From Bolinopsis microptera (taxonomy: Eukaryota; Ctenophora; Tentaculata; Lobata; Bolinopsidae): a stretch of DNA of 64,000 bases. The notes under the pieces are model-generated. The model saw nothing but the letters and a program-made list of their open reading frames with translations, was not told the DNA's origin and did no database searches. Below are positions 58,801-64,000 of the stretch, piece by piece. The position numbers and the translations under genes are program-made. The stretch spans positions 22,886,987 to 22,950,986 of the forward strand of contig NC_087073.1 of assembly GCF_026151205.1 (NCBI RefSeq), read 5' to 3'. How positions within the stretch are numbered: position 1 is the first letter of the stretch; each line of letters opens with the position of its first letter.

Positions 58801-61800
58801 GAGGGTTAAAAAGAGGGGTTTTATTTTAAATGTCCCTTTTCAGAGAGAACTTTTGTAGGGGGGTATTTTACGGGTTTCCCAAACCCGGGGGGGAAAAACG
58901 TTGTAAAAGGGGGTTTTTACTTTCCTTACTACAGAGGAGAACTTTGGGTGAGAGGTTGGGGGTTTACTGTCCCAAACTCCCAAGAGGAGAACGTTGTAGA
59001 GAGGTTAGTTTATTTGACCCGACTAAAAGGGGAACTTTTGTAGAGGGTTGGGTTTATGGTTTCCCTATTTACGAGGAGAAGGGTTGTTAGAGGTTAGTTT
59101 ATAGACCCTACTACAGAGGAGAACGTTGTAAAGGGTTATTTTTAAGGCCCCCTACCCCAAAAGGGGGGGTTTTTTAGAGAGGTTAGTTTTTAAAGTCCCA
59201 AATAAAGGGGAGAACTTTGGTAGGGGGGTTTAGTTTATGGGTCGCTACTAAAGGGGAGCGGGTTAAAGAGGTTATTTACGGGTCCCTACTACAGAGGAAA
59301 CGTTGTAGAGGGTTTGGGTTTTTAGCCCCTACTAAGAGGAGAACGTTGAAAGGGGAGGTTAGTTTTGGGCCCCTACGAAAAGAGGAGATTTTTTGCAGAG
59401 AGGTTATTTCAAACGGTCCCTACTACAGAGGGAGAACGTTGTAGAGAGGTTAGTTTATAGCCCCCCCCCTACAGGGGAAAAACAATGTAGAGAGGTTAGT
59501 TTTCGGTCCCTAAACAGGGGAAAAGTTGAAGGGGTTGGGTTTATTGGCCCCTACTCCCGAGGAGATTTTGGGAGAAGGTGGGTTTACTAGTCCCTACTAA
59601 AAGGGGAGAAGGGGAAAAGAAAGTTTTTTAATTGGGCCACTACAGAGGAAAAATTTGGTAGAGAGGTTTTTTAATATCCCTATTTCCATAGGAGAACTTT
59701 GGTAGAGAGGTTATTTTTCGTACCCCTAAAAAAGGGAAAAACGTTGTGGGAAAGGTTTTTTTAAACAAGTTTTAACTACAGGGGAAAGAACTTTTTGGGG
59801 GGAGGTTAGTTTACTAGTCCCATTTTTCAAGGAAAAAACTTTGGTAGAGGGGGTTAGTTTTCTGGTCCTACCCAGAGGGGGAAGGGTTGTAAAAGGGGTT
59901 AGTTTTACGGGGCCCCTACTGCAGTGGAGAACTTTGGGTGGGAAGGTTAGTTTTAATAGCCCCTTTAAACAGGGAAAAACGTTGTAGAGGGGTTAGTTTA
60001 AAGTCCCTATAAAAGAAGAACGGGGTTGGGGAGGTTGTTTACGGGTTTCCTACTACGGGAAGGGGGCCTTGTAGAAGGGGTTTAATTTCCCCTTCCCCCC
60101 CAAGGAGAACCTTGTAAAAAGGTTATTTTTACTGGTCCCTACTACAGGGAAAACCCGTTGAAGAGAGGGTTTATTTTTAAAATTTTTTTTAAGGTCTCTA
60201 CTAAAAGGAAAGGGTTTGTAGAGAGGTTAGTTTTTTAAGTCCCTACAACAGGGGGAGAACTTTTGGTTAAAGGGTTATTTAACTGGTCCCTCCCCCCCAA
60301 GGAGAACTTTGGGAAAAAAAAGGGTTATTTTTCTGGTCCCTACAACAGAGGAAAGGGTTGTAGAGGGGGGTTATTTTAAAACCTAGTCCCTCCAACAGGG
60401 AAAAAGTTTTTGAGAGGTTAGTTTACTATTTCCCCGCAGAGGAAAACGTTTTTAAAAAGGTTATTTTATGGCCCCTTTTACTACAGAGGAGAATCGTGTA
60501 AAAAGGGGTTTAGTTTCTGGCCCCTACTCCCGAGGGAACTTTTGTAGAGAGGTTAGTTTACGGCCCCCTACTACAGAGGAGAACGTTTTGTAGAGAGGTT
60601 GGTTTCTAATTTGGTCCCTATTTAACAGGGGAAAAAACGTTTTTGAGGGGGTTAGTTTACTGGCCCCTTCCTACAGAGGAAAACTTTGGGAAGAGGGGTT
60701 TTAGTTTACAGCCCTTTACTTCAGGGGGGAAACTTGTAAAAAAGGTTTTTTACCGGGTCCCTACAAACAGGGGGGAACGTTGTAAGAGGTTGGGGTTTTC
60801 CCTGGGGGCCCAAACAGGGGGAAAACGTTGTAAGGGGTTTATTTATGGGCCAGTATCGGGGGGAGAAGTTGTAGAAGGTTAGTTTACTTATCCAATACAG
60901 GGGAGAACGTAATTTAACTATTGCAGGGTCAAAAAAAAAAATTGGACAGTGGAACTAAAAGCCGCCCTTCACTCCACGAACGGCTGTGTTTAGGGTTTTT
61001 GGGGAACGATTTTTTTAAACCACAAAAGGAAGACGCAAACGGGTGTACGACAACTAAAAAGGTTAATTTTTTCTATTTTATTTTAAACTAATAAAAACGG
61101 GGACGATATATTTATTTATATATTTATATTTATTTTCTGTACTCCTAAACATTAAAAATCGGTGTTGAAAATATATTTAATATATCCTTTCCCTTTTAAC
61201 GGGAAAAACCCCGAACATCAACTTTAACAAAAACTTTCCGCAAAAACCGTGGAGTTTAATCTCCCCCTTTAAAAATTTTGATATTACACATATTTTCCCA
61301 ACTGTTGTTACCCTAGTTTACCCATTACCTGCTATTTTTAACCCTGGGCAAACCTGCAGTTACCAAATTTATACTATCACAAATATACTGTATTATGGGG
61401 GCTTCTTATCTATTGCAGGATATATTTGCGTTAAGTTTAAATTTCCTTCACCAAAAAATAAACTAAAAAAACAGTCCCCTTTTTTGGGAACCCCAAAGGG
61501 GTAAGATTTGGTTCGCCCCATTGAAAATTTCCCTGTGACTTTTTCCCCCCCGGGCCCCCCCTACCCTTTAAGTTCACCCCCCCCGGGCCCCCCCCTGAAG
61601 TTCCCCCCTCCCCTTTTTGTTCACCCCCCCTTTAGCGGGGAAAAAAGGGGATTTCGGGGCCCTTGTACGAAATCGCAAAATTTTCCCATTCCCGCGACAA
61701 ATTTTTTGTAATGTTTAATGTAAAAGGCCTTTTTTAAATTTCGGGGTTTTCCCGCTTTTTTGGGCCCAAAATAATCGCTAAACCCTTTTTTGTCCCCCCC

Positions 61801-61994
61801 GCTGTGGGGTTTTTGGGGTAGTGTTTGTTTTACGGGGGGGGGGGGGGGGGGGTGGGGGGGGGGGGGGGGGGTTGGGGGGTTCCCCCCCCCCTTTTTTCAA
61901 AAGCTGGGGGGGAGTATTTTTGAACCGTGAGAAAATCCGGTACACAGAAACTGGCTGCTTTGGGTCTGGCGACTTCTTCACTTTACTCCGACAG
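38242..61994 (+). CDS. MAN2A: Golgi alpha-mannosidase II-like (GH38), 5' part, 12-14 exons
   Basis: Exons 1-12 (38242-38325, 39423-39482, 40659-40739, 41042-41087, 41252-41344, 41497-41606, 48622-48683, 51242-51372, 51516-51616, 51893-51965, 53238-53323, 55046-55154) join in frame with GT-AG sites. The product begins with a short cytoplasmic end and a membrane anchor (type II Golgi topology), a stem, then the GH38 catalytic domain: VFLIPHSHCDPGW, KFIYAE, VQGGWVQNDEANTH, WAIDPFGLSPTM, KNLDFRWRQ, HSCGPDP. The zinc ligands equivalent to fly H90, D92 and D204 (also the nucleophile) are present. The fourth ligand lies beyond the window. The enzyme trims mannose from GlcNAcMan5GlcNAc2 N-glycans. 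Oddities: N to C in HSHND, H to L in DPFGHS, D to G in SYDxxH, and array-filled introns. Two later exons are in poor sequence. Confidence 0.93.
38640..39370. other. GC-richer segment in mannosidase intron 1
   Basis: About 700 bp with clearly higher GC and no tandem repeat, flanked by AT-rich intron. The overlapping minus-strand frames (135 and 68 codons) have no recognised motif. It may be an inserted retroelement fragment, but I could not identify ends. Confidence 0.4.
39423..39482 (+). CDS. MAN2A: Mannosidase exon 2 (stem)
   Basis: Acceptor TTTCAG and donor GTATGT flank 20 codons, phase 0 at both ends, starting DIEHLDTLQ. A poorly conserved luminal stem. Confidence 0.8.
39483..40364. other. 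Intron 2 unique part
   Basis: No gene or repeat stands out. Short ORFs here lack support. Confidence 0.5.
40365..40587. repeat. 17-bp minisatellite (ACCAGGCCATACTGTGA)n, 13 copies
   Basis: Nearly perfect copies in intron 2, ending about 70 bp before exon 3. All three minus frames are open because 17 is not a multiple of 3. These are not genes. Confidence 0.97.
40659..40739 (+). CDS. MAN2A: Mannosidase exon 3 (stem)
   Basis: Acceptor TTAAATAG and donor GTCAGG flank 27 codons, phase 0 at both ends (KTEASQVSVMD...). The acceptor has a weak pyrimidine tract, so the start is less certain than in other exons. Confidence 0.7.
40845..40875. repeat. Poly-G run in intron 3
   Basis: An uninterrupted run of about 30 G. 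The length is unlikely to be exact. Confidence 0.9.
41042..41087 (+). CDS. MAN2A: Mannosidase exon 4 (stem)
   Basis: Acceptor CCTCAG, 46 nt (ISSLVEELDFHLDHG), donor GTAAAG, phase 1. A C run of about 25 follows in intron 4 (41119-41143). Confidence 0.8.
41252..41344 (+). CDS. MAN2A: Mannosidase exon 5: first zinc-site motif
   Basis: Acceptor TTTCAG, 93 nt, donor GTTTAC. It ends VFLIPHSHCDP with a split Gly codon. The second His and the Asp are zinc ligands in GH38. Cys replaces the usual Asn between them. Confidence 0.95.
41497..41606 (+). CDS. MAN2A: Mannosidase exon 6
   Basis: Acceptor CTCCAG and donor GTAAGT. It completes Gly and gives WLETYTKYYENK...FKFIYAE, aligned with the family's GWxxTFxxYY...KFIWAE segment. 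Phase 0 end. Confidence 0.95.
41693..48238. repeat. 32-bp minisatellite filling intron 6, ~205 copies
   Basis: The unit contains TTCTCATTAAGTATTGCAAT and ATCTATCTTAGC. Variants are AAGTATT/AGGTATT/AATTATT and ATCTATC/ATCTTTC/ATATATC. A 1,440-bp (45-unit) higher-order copy is visible: the blocks at 43021-43260 and 44461-44700 carry the same order of variants. Each unit also holds a pyrimidine-rich TATCTTAG resembling a weak acceptor. Confidence 0.98.
48275..48475 (-). pseudogene. LINE fragment, N-terminal ORF piece
   Basis: The minus-strand frame reads IVNPGPLPLSANVGNAGK, then LSIYFQHVQGLIPFGQLN. This resembles the start of the endonuclease-bearing ORF of some CR1/L2-type LINEs (NPGP followed by IxxxNxQGLIP). 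It is only about 65 codons and isolated in intron 6. Confidence 0.45.
48622..48683 (+). CDS. MAN2A: Mannosidase exon 7
   Basis: Acceptor TTTCAG, 62 nt, donor GTCGTT, phase 2. VSFFKLWWEEQD aligns with the family's ISxFxxWWE segment directly after KFIWAE. Confidence 0.93.
48962..49204. repeat. Minisatellite in intron 7, left block
   Basis: Alternating ~27-bp units CTGCACCCTATATAGTAAGG and CTGCACCCTGTAAAGTAGGG with TATAGTATG or TAACTATG. The same units reappear at 51027-51080 on the other side of the Penelope-like insert. Confidence 0.93.
49205..51027 (-). mobile_element. Penelope-like element, 5'-truncated, inside the intron 7 array
   Basis: A minus-strand element whose ORF and AT-rich 3' region (49205-49664) lie between two blocks of the same minisatellite. 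The ORF's first ~10 codons are array sequence, so the element is truncated at its 5' end. Confidence 0.75.
49665..51056 (-). CDS. Penelope-like reverse transcriptase (partial)
   Basis: 463 codons, the first ten from flanking repeat. It shows LPYLYITPKQHKKP (83-96), TYDFSTLYTSIPH (171-183), GIPMGTNAAP (258-267) and the catalytic RYQDD (302-306), then YDKRKDYNF, SYPFLDGNVP and YGIFISQLVR (370-395). This set of motifs is typical of Penelope-like reverse transcriptases, with Gln in place of the usual residue before DD. No GIY-YIG endonuclease is seen at the C-terminus. The frame is intact, so the insertion is young. The element class is assigned from motifs only. Confidence 0.8.
   Translation of the reverse strand: MQHSYSTLQGADELHKDFVLVPTDKAKNNITIVCKKFYISMIEKELSSNTFTKVNRSEDDIINEHKAFLLKHRIKFDEDNSKLPYLYITPKQHKKPVGVRYITSGSGSSLQQLSVYLSICIKSMLHSAKNKSIYDNKFHVRNDYFVIDNNEPILDFLSYDNTQKGLKSVSTYDFSTLYTSIPHIQLKDNLRMFVERVFDFKDKSYIIPNLYTKKAYFSDNVSKNKVHFSKDTLLECLNYLIDNSYVTYQGQIYRQVIGIPMGTNAAPQIANVYLHVYEYKYIKLLIEQGDTENLKRLKDTFRYQDDLIVFNDFNLLQNVLEDIYPKEMIVNNTNISARKCCYLDLNISIYQGKFRVTLYDKRKDYNFKVISYPFLDGNVPNNLSYGIFISQLVRLARINSTLKGFKNCVTELLGKLVAQGFKLAALRNKFVKFYKSRLNIWGKYGSDIYDEFIEMFQSPNIIL
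51046..51245. repeat. Tandem copies of the exon 8 acceptor and exon start
   Basis: TGCACCCTCTCAGGTTGGCA plus CAGGAGGGTAGGTTTGAG occurs with AG dinucleotides ending at 51093, 51145, 51197 and 51241 (periods 52, 52, 44). The last one is the working exon 8 acceptor. The third copy lacks TAGGTTTGAG. Confidence 0.93.
51242..51372 (+). CDS. MAN2A: Mannosidase exon 8
   Basis: Acceptor CTCTCAG, 131 nt, donor GTTTCT. It completes an Arg codon, then LAQEGRFEFVQGGWVQNDEA, matching the family's GxxEFVTGGWVMxDEANSH, and a HDWLKKNI helix. Phase 1 end. Three decoy acceptors lie just upstream. Confidence 0.95.
51516..51616 (+). CDS. MAN2A: Mannosidase exon 9: nucleophile motif
   Basis: Acceptor TTTCAG, 101 nt, donor GTTTAG. 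GWAIDPFGLSPTMGYVNK holds the catalytic Asp (fly D204). The normally conserved His of DPFGHS is Leu here. Phase 0 end. Confidence 0.95.
51893..51965 (+). CDS. MAN2A: Mannosidase exon 10
   Basis: Acceptor TATTTCAG, 73 nt, donor GTGAGT. RVHYAVKNHLAQTKNLDFRW aligns with the family's RxHYxVKxxLAxxxxLEFxWRQ. A GTGTTGCTGTGGTAACA duplication lies just upstream (51831-51880). Phase 1 end. Confidence 0.95.
51966..52285. other. Intron 10, left part
   Basis: Unique sequence. GAACAACAATCTTCAGAAG and CTTCAGAAGATTGTTGTTC around 52193-52220 form a perfect short palindrome. Confidence 0.6.
52286..52480. mobile_element. Probable mariner-type terminus
   Basis: TACAGGGTGGCCCAAAAGTG is a typical terminal inverted repeat start of Tc1/mariner-like elements. 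The matching other end was not found. CACGCCCAATTACATTGGGCGTG near 52415 is a hairpin. Confidence 0.5.
52820..53110 (-). pseudogene. LINE 3'-end fragment
   Basis: The minus strand reads RVPKARWKLLGHILRSADDS then ALKFAVTTNCKGRVG and DLTCRGLKTYSLNDLNKL, the C-terminal tail found after the reverse transcriptase in many LINE ORF2 proteins (GHxLRxxDDxPA...GRxG...DL). No RT core is present. A frameshift lies near 52840. Confidence 0.65.
53238..53323 (+). CDS. MAN2A: Mannosidase exon 11
   Basis: Acceptor ACTTCAG, 86 nt, donor GTTAGT. DMLTHLGPFVSYGQQHSCGP aligns with the family's [22 protein letters not shown]. The Asp after SY is Gly here. Phase 0 end. The intron 11 array begins seven bases after the donor. 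Confidence 0.93.
53331..54975. repeat. 42-bp minisatellite filling intron 11, ~39 copies
   Basis: Units contain TTATTTGGGCATCACGTGG and GGTAACACGTTGTTAACATT. They share the core TGGGCATCACGTG with the 34-bp array in the sema gene. Because 42 is a multiple of 3 a plus frame is open over runs, but it is not a gene. Occasional 1-bp indels are present. Confidence 0.97.
55046..55154 (+). CDS. MAN2A: Mannosidase exon 12
   Basis: Acceptor CTTTCAG, then VCCMFNFMDRGTG matching the family's VCCQFDFxRxG. It continues through LLVPYYRGERCRE to donor GTTAGT, phase 1. The last ~40 nt of this exon plus the donor are the unit of the following 44-bp array. Confidence 0.85.
55118..60910. repeat. 44-bp minisatellite derived from exon 12, ~130 copies
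   Basis: The unit comprises GTTAGTTTACTGGTCCCTAC and TACAGAGGAGAACGTTGTAG plus AGAG. It is nearly identical to the end of exon 12 with its donor. From about 56.0 kb the copies decay into G-, A- and T-run variants (clean copies return at 56.9-57.25 kb), which looks like consensus error. No frame here is a gene. Confidence 0.95.
60927..61061 (+). CDS. MAN2A: Probable mannosidase exon 13 (damaged sequence)
   Basis: Acceptor CTATTGCAG with the phase needed after exon 12. NWTVELKAALHSTNGCV followed, after a frameshift, by GNDF aligns with the family's [22 protein letters not shown]. The residue count from FNF to W matches the fly enzyme within one or two. An in-frame TAG and homopolymer errors suggest base-call damage rather than a real stop. 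The donor is uncertain (GTTAAT at 61062). Confidence 0.55.
61062..61930. other. Low-quality intronic stretch
   Basis: AT-rich sequence with an apparent acceptor TTATCTATTGCAG at about 61407-61419, followed by C- and G-run smears (61540-61900). An exon may be hidden here, but no reliable frame can be read. Confidence 0.4.
61931..61994 (+). CDS. MAN2A: Possible mannosidase exon 14
   Basis: GCFGSGDFFTLLRQ ends at CGACAG before donor GTAAAA. SGDFFT is a conserved GH38 Golgi-mannosidase motif (FPxLSGDFFTYADR). The acceptor is not clear, so the start is approximate. The downstream array begins at this donor. Confidence 0.45.
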
Positions 61995-63204
61995 GTAAAA
62001 ACCTTCCCTTAAAAAACCCCCCTTAAAACTTTAAAAAGAGAAAAACGGGTATTATAACACCCCCTTAAATTAGAAAATAACAGGTAAAAACCCCCTTTAT
62101 TTTAGTGGTAAACAGGTAACACCCTTTTATATTAGTGAAAACAGGAAACACCTTCTTATATTAGAGGTAACAGGAAAACCCCTTTCTTATATGATGGGGA
62201 ATTAACAGGTAACACCTTTTAATATTAGGGGTTTAACGGAAACCCCTCCTTATTTTAAGTGGTAACAGGAAACACCTCTTTAATTAGTGGAAAACCCAGG
62301 TAACCCCCTTCTTAAAAAAGAGATAAAAGGAAACCCCTTTCTTATTTTAAGGGGAAAAAACAGGAAACCCTTTCCCTTATTTTAAGTGGAAAAACCGGTT
62401 TACAAATTCTTTTTATTAGGGAACGGGTAACCCCCCCAAAAATTAGTGGAACAGGTAACACCCTTTAAAAATTGGGGGGAACGGGTAACACCCCTTTTAA
62501 AATGGGAGAAAAACCCGGAAACGACCTAAATTTTTTTGAGATAACGGGTTTAACACCCCCTTTTATTAGGGGTTTAAAGGAAAACACCTTTTTATTTAGT
62601 GAAAACAGGAAACCACCTTTTATATTAGAGGAAACCAGGTAAAAAACCTCTTTAATTAGGGGAAAACGGGTTAACCCCTTTTTTTATATTTAAGGATAAC
62701 AGGAAACCCACCTCCTTATTTCGGGAAAAGGGGGGAACACCCCCAAAAATTTTGAGAGGTAACAGGTAACACCCTTCGTATTTTATGGAAAAACCGGAAA
62801 ACACCTCCAAAAATTAGGGGGGAAACCCGGGTAACCCCGCCTTATTTTTAGGGATTTTAAAGGTAACCCCTATTTTTTGGGTGAAGGGGGTAACCCTTTT
62901 TTTAAAAGGTGAAACAGGTAAAAACCTCCTTATATTAAAGTAACAGGTAAAAACCTCCTTATAAAAAAGATAAAAAGGGTTTGGCACCCCCTATTATATT
63001 AGTGGTAACAGGTAACACCCCCCTTATATTAGTATAACAGGAAAACACCCCTTATACCCAAGATAAGGGTAAAAACCTCCTTAAAATTAGAGATAAAAAG
63101 GAACCCCCTCCTTTATTAGGGGAAAACCCTGTAAACCTCCTTATTTTAGTGGTAACGGGAAAAACACTTCTAATATTAGTGGTAACAGGAAACCCTTCCT
63201 TTGT

Positions 63205-63247
<43 letters not shown>

Positions 63248-64000
63248 TGGTAACAGGTAACCCCCCTTTATATTGGGAAATAATAGGAACACCCCCCCCC
63301 TTTTTAAACCAGATAACATGTAACACCCTCCTTAAAATTAAAAGGTAACATGATTTTAACACCTTTTATAAAGGGGATAAAAAGGAAACCCCTTTTAAAT
63401 TAGAGGAAACCCGGAACACCTTCTTATTTTAGAGGAAAACAGGTAACCCCAATCATTTTATTAGGGGGGAACGGTAATCCCACCTTTAAAAAATTAGAGT
63501 TAACGGGTAACCCTCCTTTATTTTAAAGAGATAACAGGAAACCCCCTTTCTTTTTTTTGAGGTAAACAGGAAACCACCTTCTTTTATTAGGAAACCCGGG
63601 TAAACCCCTTTAATATTAGGGGTTTAACAGGTAACCCTTCTTATATTAGGGGGATAACAGGAAACCCACCTTTTAAAAAGTGGAAAGGGTACACCTTTTA
63701 TTTTAGAGGTAAAGGTTTAAACACCTCTTTATTTATGGTAACGGGTAACCCTTCTTATAATGGGAGATAACAGGAAAACCCCTTTCTTAAAATAAGGTAA
63801 CAGGAAACACCTTCTTAAAATTAGGGGAAAAGGGTTTAAAAAACTTTTTTTAAATTAGTGGTAACAGGTAACCCCCTCCTTAAAATTAGTGGAAACAGGT
63901 AACACCTTTAAAAATTTAGTGGTAACAGGTAACCCCTCCTTATATTAGGGGAAAACAGGTAAAAACCTCCCTTATATTAGGGGTTAACAGGAAAACCCCT
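61995..64000. repeat. ~29-bp minisatellite to the window end
   Basis: The consensus contains AACAGGTAACACCTCCTTAT and ATTAGTGG, heavily corrupted by G, A and C runs. The ACAGGTAA in each unit resembles the exon 14 end plus donor. A C run of about 40 lies at 63207-63246. Confidence 0.85.

Noticed and set aside
56650-60882. Several ORFs of 60-120 codons in the 56-61 kb region
   Set aside because: Corrupted copies of the exon 12-derived repeat in low-quality sequence.

Overview
The window looks like animal nuclear DNA: AT-rich, with small exons, GT-AG introns, several retrotransposon families and a very large amount of tandem repeat (about 30 kb of the 64 kb by eye). The species is not identifiable. 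The gene and transposon content fits an invertebrate animal. There are no bacterial operons, ribosome binding sites or CRISPR arrays.

Two host genes are visible as chains of short exons whose splice phases agree. The first, on the minus strand (24,813 down to 10,404 and probably further left), encodes a signal peptide followed by the start of a sema-like domain in four exons. The second, on the plus strand (38,242 to beyond the right edge), is a Golgi alpha-mannosidase II-like gene (GH38). It has twelve phase-consistent exons, from a type II membrane anchor through the zinc-site motif and the nucleophile motif, plus two more probable exons in poor-quality sequence. The two genes are divergent, with about 13 kb between their first coding exons.

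The intergenic block 25.0-38.2 kb holds inverted mariner-like relics, a 5'-truncated minus-strand LINE, and a LINE with both ORFs intact on the plus strand (31.2-37.9 kb). The ORF1 of this second LINE carries an AlkB-like dioxygenase domain with its metal and 2-oxoglutarate residues, a coiled coil and an SGNH-hydrolase-like domain. The left 10 kb hold a roughly 365-bp satellite, minisatellites, a TIR element and a pogo-like transposon relic. A Penelope-like reverse transcriptase and fragments of other LINEs sit in mannosidase introns.

The most unusual feature is where the minisatellites lie. At five or so splice junctions in two unrelated genes, the repeat unit contains the junction itself: exon end plus donor, or acceptor plus exon start. 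Introns filled this way reach 5.8 kb. A second theme is the palindrome CACGTG, found inside four unrelated arrays. From about 56 kb to the end the bases look like badly polished consensus (smeared G, A and T runs, many indels), so calls there are weak.
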